Of a stretch of DNA of 64,000 nucleotides, positions 48,880 through 58,567 are shown piece after piece. Made by a program: the position numbers and the translations under genes. Positions within the stretch are counted from its first letter, which is position 1. Every line of letters begins with the position of its first letter. The notes beneath the pieces are model-generated. The model was not told where the DNA came from. It ran no database searches and was given only the letters and a program-made list of their open reading frames with translations. This DNA is from Lysinibacillus sp. ZYM-1 (lineage in GTDB: Bacteria; Bacillota; Bacilli; Bacillales_A; Planococcaceae), in assembly GCF_001308875.1 (NCBI RefSeq), contig NZ_KQ465117.1, positions 62,614-126,613 on the forward strand, given 5' to 3'.

Positions 48880-50436
48880 TTATGAAAATCTTTTTCCGAT
48901 AACAGGGATTTTCTTTAAATCTTGTTTATGAATAGCTTTCATTACCCATAGTAAAAGGAAGTAAATAGCTCCTCCAACGATGATAGCAATAGTCAGATAG
49001 CCCATTGCCCACATACGAGACCAATGTGTAAAATCAAGCCAAAGCGTTGGTAAACCAACAGCTGCTCCCATTACGATCGAAGACACAATCATTTTCACCG
49101 TATTTTTTCCAAGAACAGTAAAGCGAATCCTACGATATATAAAGACAGTATTCACAATAAATAACACAAAGTACACCAACAATGTTGCATAGGCAGCACC
49201 ATCTAAACCGAATGCTTGAATGAAGAAGATGTTCGCAAACACCTTCAGAACAACACCACTCAAAATAATGAGGGCGCCTGTTTTGGCAGCATTCATCCCC
49301 TGTAAAACGCCTGTCCCAAGAAGCGTCAGTGAAGTAAAGACTGAGCTAAGGTTAATCATGGCTAACATTAAGCTCCCCTCTAAGTCTTTGAAAAGAGCTA
49401 GATTTAAAGGCAAGGTTAAGGCTAGCAGTCCAATAGCAGCTGGCCATGATATGAGATGAGTCATACGATGTGTTTGCTCAATAATACTGCGTGTTTCATC
49501 CATTTTACGTTCGGCAATCTTAGTAGTAATCAGTGGCACAAGTGGTAAAATAATCGAAGAAGCAAAAACAGTCGTAATTTGAACCAATGTCAGTCCTCGA
49601 CCATAGATCCCGTAAAGGAAGCTAATTTCACTTGCATCAGCTCCTGCATTTCTCAACCCGTATGTGACTGTAAAGGAATCCACAAAGTTAAAAAGTGCCA
49701 TTGTAATAGAACCAATCGCAATCGGAATGGAGATCTTTAATATCGTCTTACTATATGTTGAGAAATCCTTACTGGAGTATTTCTCCTTGCTTTTCACTTT
49801 TACCGAAGAACGGAAATATTTATAGAGTAAATAGCAAAGTGATCCGAGTGCTCCTAAAACAGAACCAGCCATAATTCCACCAGCTACAATATCATTCGAA
49901 TAATCCATCGCAACAAGGAAATATGCAACAATTAAAATCAAAGCAACACGGACTAACTGCTCAATCACCTGAGAGATGGCAGTAGGTCGCATATCTCCAA
50001 AGCCTTGGAAAAATCCTCGATAGACAGCCATATAAGGAGCTACAAGTAACGTCATTGCCACAATAATTAACGCAATTTCTGTTGATGGTCCACCAAGTGC
50101 ATTCGCTATCTGTGCTGAAAAGCCGTAAATGATTGTAAAACTAATGACGCCAAAGGATAGGGCAAGGATTCTTGCGGTCACATAAATTTTCTTAATTTTG
50201 GCAGTATCATGACTCGTGTTAGCTTCCGCAATCAGCTTAGAAATAGCGATAGGGATACCAGCAACAGATAAATACAACGCCACCATATAGACAGGGTAGA
50301 CAAGACTAAAAATACCAAGTACTTCATCACCAGCAATATTTTGAAGCGGTATACGGAAAATACTACCGATTACTTTTGAAAGTAATGTCGCAACTGTTAA
50401 GACGAGTGTACTTTTGACAAATGTTGATTGACTCAT
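48880..50436 (-). CDS. Polysaccharide flippase (MATE/MurJ-like, Wzx/SpoVB type)
   Basis: A 518-residue membrane protein with about 14 helices in the MOP superfamily. The N-terminus FVKSTLVLTVATLLSKVIGSIFRIPLQNIAG is typical of SpoVB/YtgP-like lipid-linked oligosaccharide flippases. Between a TagA-like glycosyltransferase and csaB it most likely flips the lipid-linked SCWP repeat. Its ATG overlaps the stop of the upstream glycosyltransferase gene (ATGA). Substrate inferred from context. Confidence 0.85.
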   Translation of the reverse strand: MSQSTFVKSTLVLTVATLLSKVIGSIFRIPLQNIAGDEVLGIFSLVYPVYMVALYLSVAGIPIAISKLIAEANTSHDTAKIKKIYVTARILALSFGVISFTIIYGFSAQIANALGGPSTEIALIIVAMTLLVAPYMAVYRGFFQGFGDMRPTAISQVIEQLVRVALILIVAYFLVAMDYSNDIVAGGIMAGSVLGALGSLCYLLYKYFRSSVKVKSKEKYSSKDFSTYSKTILKISIPIAIGSITMALFNFVDSFTVTYGLRNAGADASEISFLYGIYGRGLTLVQITTVFASSIILPLVPLITTKIAERKMDETRSIIEQTHRMTHLISWPAAIGLLALTLPLNLALFKDLEGSLMLAMINLSSVFTSLTLLGTGVLQGMNAAKTGALIILSGVVLKVFANIFFIQAFGLDGAAYATLLVYFVLFIVNTVFIYRRIRFTVLGKNTVKMIVSSIVMGAAVGLPTLWLDFTHWSRMWAMGYLTIAIIVGGAIYFLLLWVMKAIHKQDLKKIPVIGKRFS

Positions 50437-51173
50437 GTTGTTTTGCCCTGTCCTTTAAGCTTTAATGCGAAAACCTTTAAAGCAAAGCGAGGAAGAACGA
50501 GCATTCTTATAAATCGACTTGGTTGGCGTAACAATCGATAGAGCCACTCAAGGTTTAACTTTTGCCAAATGACTGGCGCACGCTTCACAGTACCAGCGAT
50601 GACATCGAAGGAACCACCTACACCGATAAATACACCTTTTGAAAACTTATCCAGGTTTTCAGTAATCCATTTTTCCTGTCTCGGTACGCCTAAAGCCACA
50701 AACACCAGATCAGGTTGTAATGCTGCAATATCATTGGCAATATGATTGTTATTCCAGTCGAAGAATCCATCATGATAGCCTACGACTTCAACATTTGGAT
50801 AATTCTTATGAATATTGGCGATAGTCTTTTCGATTGTTTCTTTTTGTGCGCCCAATAAATAAATTTTAAAGCGTTTTTGCTGTCCAGCCTCCAAAAGTTT
50901 TACCATTGTATCATAGCCTGTCACACGTTCTGGAAGCGAATCCCCCAGTATTTGTGCAGCCTTCACAACACCGATGCCATCCGCACAAATGTAGGTTGCC
51001 TGTTCTAAATAATTCTTCACAGTAGGATTTTCATTCGCCTGCATAACAACTTCAGGATTGGCTGTGACAACGAAAGTCTTTTCTTGCTGTTCAATACGAT
51101 TAACGAGTAGATCTACAAACCCTTGCTGACTTATATGTAAAAAGGGTACGCCCATAATCGTTACATGCCTCAT
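50433..51173 (-). CDS. WecG/TagA/CpsF-family glycosyltransferase
   Basis: A 246-residue GT26-family enzyme. TANPEVVMQANENP and ICADGIGVVKAAQ carry the conserved Thr and Asp of TagA, and GVPRQEKWI with a basic C-terminal tail is typical; the tail helps membrane association. TagA adds ManNAc from UDP-ManNAc to undecaprenyl-PP-GlcNAc. The UDP-ManNAc could come from MnaA (20623-21744). ATG 51173 is chosen to give the family N-terminus MRHVTIMGVPF; the longer frame is unsupported. First gene of the SCWP operon. Confidence 0.9.
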   Translation of the reverse strand: MRHVTIMGVPFLHISQQGFVDLLVNRIEQQEKTFVVTANPEVVMQANENPTVKNYLEQATYICADGIGVVKAAQILGDSLPERVTGYDTMVKLLEAGQQKRFKIYLLGAQKETIEKTIANIHKNYPNVEVVGYHDGFFDWNNNHIANDIAALQPDLVFVALGVPRQEKWITENLDKFSKGVFIGVGGSFDVIAGTVKRAPVIWQKLNLEWLYRLLRQPSRFIRMLVLPRFALKVFALKLKGQGKTT

Positions 51174-51216
51174 ATAGTGTTCAAACCTTTCTGTAATTCC
51201 TTTTTCACTGCAATCT

Positions 51217-51222
51217 ATCATA
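51217..51222 (-). promoter_or_regulatory. Candidate extended -10 promoter of the SCWP operon (minus strand)
   Basis: On the minus strand TGGTATGAT gives an extended -10, about 40 bases before the glycosyltransferase start. The -35 (TTCCTG, 18 bases away) is weak. Confidence 0.35.
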
Positions 51223-51461
51223 CCATAAAAGCAATATTGACAGGAAATTTTCGATAAGAGTTTACCTATTGGTATAGGGTAAATAAAAAGGATATCCATC
51301 GTCATAGGCAGGTAGATGCTATGACTTATATGGAAACAAATCAACAGCAGAATGAACTAAAAAATGTCCTGAATTTCATGAGGCAATAGAGGTGTTCATA
51401 ACCGGAAATTCCGAGTTTCTTCTATTATATAGCGTTTTATGTAGGTGCGAAAAAATACAAC
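51223..51461. other. Intergenic region between SCWP operon and autolysin gene
   Basis: No gene is seen. It contains an ACCTATTGGTATAGGGT-like imperfect palindrome near 51264-51280 and otherwise A/T-rich sequence. Confidence 0.4.
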
Positions 51462-51496
51462 AAAAAAGAGTGCGAAACAATGTCGCACTCTTTTTT
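51462..51496. terminator. Bidirectional terminator after the SLH-glucosaminidase gene
   Basis: AAAAAAGAGTGCGA (51462-51475) and TCGCACTCTTTTTT (51483-51496) form a perfect 14-base stem. It lies 18 bases beyond the minus-strand autolysin stop. Confidence 0.93.
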
Positions 51497-51513
51497 GGAT
51501 CTTCGCAGGGTAA

Positions 51514-53364
51514 TCATTTTTTTACAATATAATCGCTATGCACCCAGCCAGTTTTTCCGTTATAGATAACCTGATACCAGGCACCATTTTTAATGAATTC
51601 ACCTTTATCATCTACAGCACCGATAATAAAGCCATTTGGTTTAACGGTACCTAAAATAGCAGCAGTAGTAGATGGTTCACTTCGAACATTAAGCGTGATG
51701 TTCATATCGACAATCTGTAAACCATTTTCAAGCTGAACATAATCATCAAACACCCAGCCTTCCTGTCCATTGACACTGACTTTGAACCAGCCACCATTTT
51801 CGCCAAGTACTTTAAAGGATGTGTCCTTTGGTAAATTCGTAATAATGGATGCAGCATCAGCTGTATTTGGATACGTTCTCATATTGAGATTAGTTGTAGC
51901 CTTTCCAGTTGCCCCAGCCAAATATGGATCTAAAGCATATTGCTTCGTAGCGCTAGGTAAAGATGGAGCGGAAGGCTGACCTTGATAAGCAGGAACATCA
52001 AATACTAATTTCGTTGTTGTAACTGCCCCAATTAATTCGTAAATATCATAAATCTTCTTCGCCTGAATCACTGCCCACATGACATGTGTAGCATATTGAT
52101 GGACGGTTGGGTTCTCAGGATTCCAGCGCATTTTATACAACGTGTCTTGGCCTTTACTAATATACTGATCCTTTACAAATTGTGCGCCGCCAATAATAGC
52201 ATCCTGTACAGTAAACCAACCATTTGTATAAGCACGTTCAGCACCATATTTATTGGCATCAGCATCAATAGCACCAATACCATATGCATTATAAGTTTTC
52301 TGAATAGTCGTTAAACTATCTCGATTTTCAGGGGTCACCATCAATGGTTTTCCATTCGTATCTAAGCCAACCTCAATCCCTTTAATAAGTGCAGAGCTAC
52401 CATTAGCTGTTTCATGTAAAGCATGTGATAACAAGTAAATAGCATTGACATTGTTATCGACACCCGCCTGAATAAAGGCATCAGCCATACTTGCCAAGCT
52501 TCCTTTATTAGCAAGCACTTTATCGTTCAGTTCCTTGGCATTCAAATTATTGACTACCGTAGATAATTTTAAAAATTGATAAAAAGATGGGCTATCTTGC
52601 ATAAAGCTCTTAGGGTGTACATAGTATGACACTAGTGCGTCGCTAGCCGTAAAAATGCCAGCACCATCGACCTTTGGATTATTGGTAGCTTGTTTATTAA
52701 CCACGGAAGCGTAATCTTGTGAGTAGTTCGTCGTTGAGTATTGCTTCCCACCAGTCTCGGGTGCTTCCAAGTGGATTAAACGATAGAGTACGGTCGCTGC
52801 TTCAGCACGTGTTGTTTGGGCGAGAGGTGCAAATTGATTATTTGGCTTCCCGACAAGTAGCCCTGTTGTGACAACAGCTTGTACATCAGCATAGGCCCAT
52901 TTGGCAATACGAGCATTGTCACTAAAGTTAATAGGGGAGGAAGATGTGTTGATGTTTTGGTAATTGAGGGCTCTTTTTAACATAGCCGCCATTTCCTGAC
53001 GATTAATATGAGCGTTCGGGTTGAATTTGCCCTGCTCGTCACCTTTAATCAATCCATGATAGCTTGCTTGCTCGATGACTCCGTAATACCAGTCGCCTTT
53101 CTTGACATCTGAGAAGGTTGCATGACTAGAAGCAACTGGCAAGTTAATTGTTCTGACTAGAAATGCTGCAAATTCAGCACGAGTAACAGCATCATTTGGA
53201 CGATAGTTGCCGAATTCATCACCCTTCATTAAATCGTTCGTAATTAGATAGTTCATTTCATGGTAGGCCCAGTGCTTCGAAATATCTTCTGCTGAAGCGG
53301 TAGTAGGTGCAAGATATAGCATTCCTGCAAGCACTGCCCCGTAAAGAGGAAATTTGCGTTTCAT
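51514..53364 (-). CDS. SLH-anchored N-acetylglucosaminidase with two SH3 domains
   Basis: A 616-residue exported protein: signal peptide (about 1-25, ending ASA), three SLH domains (about 26-195), a glucosaminidase domain of the GH73/LytD kind (about 270-430, with LLSHALHETANGSS) and two bacterial SH3 domains (about 490-545 and 555-616, each with an LNxRSxP/MRTYP motif). It should hydrolyse peptidoglycan glycan while held on pyruvylated SCWP, acting in wall turnover or cell separation. ATG 53364 with AAGGGAG upstream is preferred over TTG 53382. It is divergent from the S-layer gene across about 620 bases. Confidence 0.92.
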   Translation of the reverse strand: MKRKFPLYGAVLAGMLYLAPTTASAEDISKHWAYHEMNYLITNDLMKGDEFGNYRPNDAVTRAEFAAFLVRTINLPVASSHATFSDVKKGDWYYGVIEQASYHGLIKGDEQGKFNPNAHINRQEMAAMLKRALNYQNINTSSSPINFSDNARIAKWAYADVQAVVTTGLLVGKPNNQFAPLAQTTRAEAATVLYRLIHLEAPETGGKQYSTTNYSQDYASVVNKQATNNPKVDGAGIFTASDALVSYYVHPKSFMQDSPSFYQFLKLSTVVNNLNAKELNDKVLANKGSLASMADAFIQAGVDNNVNAIYLLSHALHETANGSSALIKGIEVGLDTNGKPLMVTPENRDSLTTIQKTYNAYGIGAIDADANKYGAERAYTNGWFTVQDAIIGGAQFVKDQYISKGQDTLYKMRWNPENPTVHQYATHVMWAVIQAKKIYDIYELIGAVTTTKLVFDVPAYQGQPSAPSLPSATKQYALDPYLAGATGKATTNLNMRTYPNTADAASIITNLPKDTSFKVLGENGGWFKVSVNGQEGWVFDDYVQLENGLQIVDMNITLNVRSEPSTTAAILGTVKPNGFIIGAVDDKGEFIKNGAWYQVIYNGKTGWVHSDYIVKK

Positions 53365-53624
53365 TTTTTTAGCTCCCTTCAATAGCTGATGGTTATTCTA
53401 TCAAACTACCAAAAGTGTAGCATAAAAAAAGGCAATCTATTATTACAACATGGGGACAGATAATTTTAGCTCTTACTTAATAATGAAGAAATCTATGAAA
53501 AAGGAAACATAGAGGCATAATTCGCTAAAAATCTCTAGCTATATTTCTGTTTCTTTACAATTATAACTAAAATATTACGGGAGTCTTTAATTTTTGACAA
53601 TTTAGTAACCATTCCAGAAAATGC

Positions 53625-53652
53625 TTGGTTATTATTGAGAGTAAGGTATAAT
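53625..53652 (+). promoter_or_regulatory. S-layer promoter candidate 1
   Basis: TTGGTT (53625-53630), 16 bases, TATAAT (53647-53652). Confidence 0.5.
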
Positions 53653-53770
53653 AGGAAACGGAACTATATGTTACCAACCCAATTGAGGGTGAATTTAGTT
53701 GGAAGAACATTGGTATGGTATAAATACCATGGTAAAAAAATCTTCTATATCTAAATTTATGCCCCGATGC

Positions 53771-53799
53771 TTGAATTTAGGTAAGGATAGTGTTATATT
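53771..53799 (+). promoter_or_regulatory. S-layer promoter candidate 2
   Basis: TTGAAT (53771-53776), 17 bases, TATATT (53794-53799). Best spaced of the three candidates. Confidence 0.55.
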
Positions 53800-53879
53800 A
53801 TTGTAGAAAGTGAATAAACTTACTAGAATGGTATTCTACTACGCTTTTTCTAGTAAATTTACTAACAAATTTGCTTTAG

Positions 53880-53906
53880 TTTTGTATTATTCAAGAAAGC
53901 TATAAT
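53880..53906 (+). promoter_or_regulatory. S-layer promoter candidate 3
   Basis: A perfect TATAAT (53901-53906) with a poor -35 (TTTTGT, 15 bases upstream). Confidence 0.35.
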
Positions 53907-53988
53907 ACATACATTTAGGTAACTAGGCGGTACTATAGTTTTCATTGGATTAATATCAATTTAAGGAATTTTAGGGAGGAATACATTA

Positions 53989-56900
53989 ATGGCAAAGCAA
54001 AACAAAGGCCGTAAGTTCTTCGCGGCATCAGCAACAGCTGCATTAGTTGCATCGGCAATCGTACCTGTAGCATCTGCTGCGCAAGTAAACGACTATAACA
54101 AAATCTCTGGATACGCTAAAGAAGCAGTTCAATCTTTAGTTGACCAAGGCGTAATCCAAGGTGACACTAACGGGAACTTCAACCCACTTAACACTGTGAC
54201 TCGTGCACAAGCTGCAGAAATCTTCACAAAAGCTTTAGAATTAGAAGCTGACGGAGATGTAAACTTCTCAGACGTTAAAAAAGGTGCTTGGTACTACAAC
54301 TCAATCGCAGCAGTAGTAGCTAACGGTATCTTCGAAGGCGTTAGTGCAAACGAATTTGCACCAAACAAATCTTTAACTCGTTCTGAAGCAGCTAAAGTTC
54401 TTGTTGATGCTTTCGGTTTAGAAGGTAGCGAAGGCCTAGGTCAATTCGCTGACGCTTCTCAAGTTAAACCTTGGGCTAAAACTGCTCTAGAAACAGCTGT
54501 AGCAAACGGAATCTTCACTGGTTCTGAAGAAAACGGCAAATTAAACTTAAAACCAAATGCAGCAATCACTCGTCAAGACTTCGCAGTAGTATTCGCTCGT
54601 ACTCTTGATCTAGTTGACGCTGAAAACCCAGTAGATGCTTCTGTAAAAGCTATCAACAACACTACTGTTGAAGTAACATTCGACGAAGAAGTGGATACTG
54701 ATAACGTAAAAGCAGAAAACTTCACAATCGAAGGATTAAAAGTTACAAACGCTGCTGTTAAGCAATCAGACAAAAAAGTAGTAGTATTAACTACTGAAGC
54801 TCAAACTGCTGATAAAGAATACACGGTTTCTTACAAAGAAGAAAAAATCGGTAAATTCAAAGGTGTTTCTGCGGTTATTCCTACAGCTGTAAACATCTCT
54901 GAAAAATCTTTACAAGCTCAAGTTGGTGCTCAAGTAACATTAAAAGCACAAGTTGAAGTTGCTGCTGGACAATCTAAAGCTGGTATCCCTGTAACTTTCA
55001 ACATCGTTAACAACGCTCAAATCAACACAGCTACTTTAAACCAACCAATCGTTGCTGAAGCTAAAACTGACGAAAATGGTGTAGCTACTTATACTTACAC
55101 TCGTTACGCTCAAACTTCATACCAACTTGCTTCTCATGATGAAGTGCAAGCTTATGCTACTGGTAACCCAACAGCTCGTTCATTCTCAAAAGTATACTGG
55201 GCTAACATCCAACCATTAGCAATTACAGAAGTAACTGCTGGTAACACTGTTACTAACGGTGGTAAAAAAGTTTATAAAGTTAAAGCAGCTTTAGGGCATG
55301 CTGAACCAATCCTTGGTGCAAATGGCGTACAGTTAAAAGACGCGGCTGGTAACTTACGTTATAAAGTAAACATTGGCTACCAAGAAAACATTAACGTAAC
55401 TCCAGACAAAGCAGTTAAAACTGTAGATGTTATCGATTCAAAAGGTACAAACTTAAGCTACCCAGGTCAATTCACTACATCTACATCTGGTTCAAACAAC
55501 TTAAACAACTTTGTTAAAGAAGTAGAATTAGAATTAGATGCTAACGGTGAAGCAGTATTCACTTTATCTGGTAGCAATGCAACGATTACACCATTCGTAT
55601 TCGTTGACCAAAAAGTAAACCCAACAAACGCTGCTGGTTCAGAAGGTCGTTTTGAAGAGACAGAATTATTTGCTGCATCTCCAAAAGTAACATTCTCTAA
55701 AGTACAAACTTTAGGTTTAGATTTAAAAGCTGAAGGTGTTCAATATGCAGCATCATTCTTAGATGATGACAAAAACCACCTTGCTGATTCATTAGAAACA
55801 ATCGCAGTAGATGGTACAAAAACGTTTACAAAAGATCAATTAAATGATGCATTAGTAAACACAGGTGGTCGTGATTACAAAGCAACTGTAACGGACAAAA
55901 ACGGCAAAACAGCTCCAGCTGGTACACCAGTAAAAGTTGAAATTAACATTGGTTCTGCATTAAAAACTAATGGTGGCGCAGTATACGTAGTTGACAACAA
56001 CACTCGTACTGTAACTAAATTAACAAATGATGCTTCTACTCCAGTTACTGGAATTAAGAAAACTGCTAATTTAACAACAAATGCTAAAGGTGAAGTTTCA
56101 TTCACATTAATCGGTTATAAAGATGCTTATGCAACTCCAACTGTATATGTTGAATCAGGCGACAAAGTAGGTTTAGATGCGAACGATCTACAACAAGTAG
56201 GCGAAATCGTATACTTCTCTGATGCAGTTGTAAAAACAGCTTCACTTAAAGTAGATGAAAAATCTGTTACAGCTTCTGAAACAGTTGAATACACGTACTC
56301 AACAGTTGACCAAAACGGTAAAGCATACCGTCCAGCTACTACAAGTGCTAACTATTTAGTAACATTCGAAGTATCTACAACATTCAACCCAGTAAACGTT
56401 ACTGTTGGAACAGGTTCATTTGCTCCTGGAAGCACTGCAGGTGAAGTTGCTCAAGGTAGCACAGGTACTGGAACATTTGTAGTAAAAACAAATAATCAAG
56501 GTGTAGCAAGCATTAAAGTTTCTAGTAAAAATGCAATCGCAACATCTGTAAATGTAGTGGCTTCTGCATCTGATGCATCATTACCACAATTATTAACAGC
56601 TAGCAACGAATTTACTACTTATGCAACAAAAGACTTACATGCTAAAGTAAATGCTGTTGATGCAACTAACAATACAATTACTGTATCAGATGTTAACAAC
56701 AAATCTTACTCTTACAGCTATGCTGGTCAAAAGTTACAAATTAATGGTACTGACGCAGTGAGTGAAACGGCATTTGAAGCAGCATTAGCAGCGGCAATCG
56801 GTTCTACAACTCAATCTTTATCAATTAAACTAGTAGATGGTGTATATGTATTCAATGTATTAACAAACACACCACCACCAACAGTAGTAGGTTCTACAGG

Positions 56901-57885
56901 TTTACTTAAATCTGCAGTGGCTAAAACTGCAAATACTATTGAAGTTACTTTCTCTGAAGCTGTTACAATTAATTCAGCTAGCCAATACTGGTTCGATTTA
57001 AACAAGAACGGTGTTGTTGATGCTAATGAAACAGCAACAAGTGTAGCTGGTACTGGTACTACTCATACATTCACAATCACTGGTGCAACAATTGCAGCTG
57101 GTTCTGATATCGGTAAAGTAGTAGCATCTGATACAATCACTTTAGATGATCAATTCACTTCTGTGAACTTCACTGTAGCTAACAATGCTTTAGTAATTGG
57201 TGCAACAACATCAACTACTCCAGGTGTTAATGGCACTAAACAAGTAGAAACTGCTACTTTATTATCTGCTGGTGGTTTTGGTAACGGAACATTTAATGTT
57301 CAAGTTACAGATGGAGCTAAAGTTTATGCATCTCAACCAGTAACTACAGCTGCTGGTGAGCAACCATCTCAAGTTGCTGAAAAAGTTAAAAATGCTCTTT
57401 TAAATGAAAATGATTTAAAAGCTAAATATGACATTACTACAAATGGTTCTGAGGTTGTTTTAACAGCTAAAGCAGTAGCTGCTAATGACCCTGCGCTAAA
57501 CATTGTTATTACAAATGTGGACTCTGGTGTAACGGATGTAACTACTTCAACTGATAAAGTAGCAGGTGATGCAGGTACTGCAAATATTGCTGAAGCTACA
57601 GTTACAACTGCAGCTCAAGAACCAGCAACAGCAATTAAAGCTGCTAAAGTTCGTGTTGCTCAAACATCTACTGTATTAGGTAACTTCGATAAAACAATCT
57701 CTGTGACAATCGATACTACTGCAGCAGCTTCTGTAGATGCAACAGCAACAGCTATTGCAGCAGCATTAAATGCTGATAATGATTTCAAAGCACGTTTTGT
57801 TGCTACAACAAATGCTGATAAAGTAATTGTAACTAACAAAGCAAACGGTGTTGTAACAGCAACAGTTATAGAAACTGCAAACTAA
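53989..57885 (+). CDS. S-layer protein precursor with three SLH domains
   Basis: A 1298-residue secreted protein, the main structural protein of the S-layer lattice. Signal peptide about 1-31 (VASAAQ junction), then three SLH domains (about 33-75, 92-140, 150-205) that bind pyruvylated SCWP. Several Ig-like/Big domains follow: an SbsA-type domain (about 215-300), Big_1-like units with A/T-rich beta strands, and a PPP linker near residue 960. Two related C-terminal units (about 1085-1180 and 1203-1298) look duplicated. The Shine-Dalgarno is strong and the leader long; codons are those of a highly expressed gene. The N-terminal half recalls the L. sphaericus S-layer protein family. Confidence 0.95.
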   Translation: MAKQNKGRKFFAASATAALVASAIVPVASAAQVNDYNKISGYAKEAVQSLVDQGVIQGDTNGNFNPLNTVTRAQAAEIFTKALELEADGDVNFSDVKKGAWYYNSIAAVVANGIFEGVSANEFAPNKSLTRSEAAKVLVDAFGLEGSEGLGQFADASQVKPWAKTALETAVANGIFTGSEENGKLNLKPNAAITRQDFAVVFARTLDLVDAENPVDASVKAINNTTVEVTFDEEVDTDNVKAENFTIEGLKVTNAAVKQSDKKVVVLTTEAQTADKEYTVSYKEEKIGKFKGVSAVIPTAVNISEKSLQAQVGAQVTLKAQVEVAAGQSKAGIPVTFNIVNNAQINTATLNQPIVAEAKTDENGVATYTYTRYAQTSYQLASHDEVQAYATGNPTARSFSKVYWANIQPLAITEVTAGNTVTNGGKKVYKVKAALGHAEPILGANGVQLKDAAGNLRYKVNIGYQENINVTPDKAVKTVDVIDSKGTNLSYPGQFTTSTSGSNNLNNFVKEVELELDANGEAVFTLSGSNATITPFVFVDQKVNPTNAAGSEGRFEETELFAASPKVTFSKVQTLGLDLKAEGVQYAASFLDDDKNHLADSLETIAVDGTKTFTKDQLNDALVNTGGRDYKATVTDKNGKTAPAGTPVKVEINIGSALKTNGGAVYVVDNNTRTVTKLTNDASTPVTGIKKTANLTTNAKGEVSFTLIGYKDAYATPTVYVESGDKVGLDANDLQQVGEIVYFSDAVVKTASLKVDEKSVTASETVEYTYSTVDQNGKAYRPATTSANYLVTFEVSTTFNPVNVTVGTGSFAPGSTAGEVAQGSTGTGTFVVKTNNQGVASIKVSSKNAIATSVNVVASASDASLPQLLTASNEFTTYATKDLHAKVNAVDATNNTITVSDVNNKSYSYSYAGQKLQINGTDAVSETAFEAALAAAIGSTTQSLSIKLVDGVYVFNVLTNTPPPTVVGSTGLLKSAVAKTANTIEVTFSEAVTINSASQYWFDLNKNGVVDANETATSVAGTGTTHTFTITGATIAAGSDIGKVVASDTITLDDQFTSVNFTVANNALVIGATTSTTPGVNGTKQVETATLLSAGGFGNGTFNVQVTDGAKVYASQPVTTAAGEQPSQVAEKVKNALLNENDLKAKYDITTNGSEVVLTAKAVAANDPALNIVITNVDSGVTDVTTSTDKVAGDAGTANIAEATVTTAAQEPATAIKAAKVRVAQTSTVLGNFDKTISVTIDTTAAASVDATATAIAAALNADNDFKARFVATTNADKVIVTNKANGVVTATVIETAN
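57241..57882 (+). repeat. Tandem duplicated domain at the S-layer C-terminus
   Basis: Unit A (residues ~1085-1180) contains NALLNENDLKAKYDITTNGSE; unit B (~1203-1298) contains AALNADNDFKARFVATTNAD in the matching place, each followed by a VVLTAKA/VIVTNKA strand. The similarity is at protein level only. Confidence 0.65.
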
Positions 57886-57944
57886 AATTTATTGCACCTG
57901 GTGCACAAATAATCTGATAATCTAATGTGATTTCAGTATTGAGG

Positions 57945-57985
57945 AAGGGCTCTACATAGCTAAGGCTGTGTAGGGCTTTTCTTTT
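57945..57985 (+). terminator. Intrinsic terminator of the S-layer gene
   Basis: A 15-base left arm (57945-57959) pairs with the right arm (57966-57980) with a few G-U pairs around a six-base loop, followed by a T-rich stretch. Confidence 0.85.
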
Positions 57986-58143
57986 GCTGTTCTATAATAT
58001 TTGTTGGATATTCAAACAATTTCACACTTTTTATATACTTGAATTGACGCGAAAAAAGTAATTGAAATTTTAATGAGGTATTTTATTAAACCAACGACAT
58101 TCATAAATGCCACTAATGAAAAAAGAGAGGTGCTTGCGATTGA

Positions 58144-58165
58144 ACTGACCCCTTCGGGTTAGACA
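58144..58165 (+). repeat. Left terminal inverted repeat of the IS3-family element
   Basis: It begins ACTGACCCC and ends GTTAGACA, and aligns imperfectly with the reverse complement of 59243-59264, which begins ACTGAACCCC and ends GTGAGACA. Confidence 0.7.
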
Positions 58166-58234
58166 AAACAAAAAAGCATCTTTAATTGAATTTAGGGTAA
58201 TGTATCCTAATATCTATTGGAGGTGCTTATTTTT

Positions 58235-58567
58235 ATGGGAACGAGAGTGAGTTATCCGCAAGAAGTAAAATTAAAAGCAGTTGAAATGAAGTTACAAGGT
58301 ATTCCTACAAAAGTGATATTAGCAGAGTTAAATATACGTAATGACACTCAAATAGAAACATAGACACGTTGGTATAAGAATGGTGAAATGCATCGTTTCA
58401 AACAACCTGTGGGAAAGCAATATACTTTTGGGAAAGGTCCAGATGATCTTTCAGCTATCGAACAGCTGGAGATAGAAAATAAATTTTTAAAGCAACAAAT
58501 TGAGGTTTTAAAAAAGTACGCCGAATTGGAAAGGAAGTGGTTGATAAGTAATTGTGGAGATAATTGA
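58235..58567 (+). pseudogene. IS3-family orfA remnant with nonsense codon
   Basis: The HTH-type orfA product (MGTRVSYPQEVKLKAVEMK...) with GGAGGTG upstream. A TAG at 58361-58363 interrupts the frame where the neighbouring sequence (QIET-stop-TRWYKNGE) suggests an original TGG tryptophan. Reading continues to TGA 58565, including a leucine-zipper-like IEQLEIENKFLKQQIEVLKK. Not functional as one protein. Confidence 0.85.

Larger units (their letters stand above)
53365..53988. other. Divergent regulatory region between autolysin and S-layer genes
   Basis: No gene is seen. On the plus strand it holds three stacked promoter-like elements and a leader of about 80-330 bases for the S-layer gene, ending in a strong GGGAGG Shine-Dalgarno (53973-53979). 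The minus-strand promoter of the autolysin was not resolved. Confidence 0.6.
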
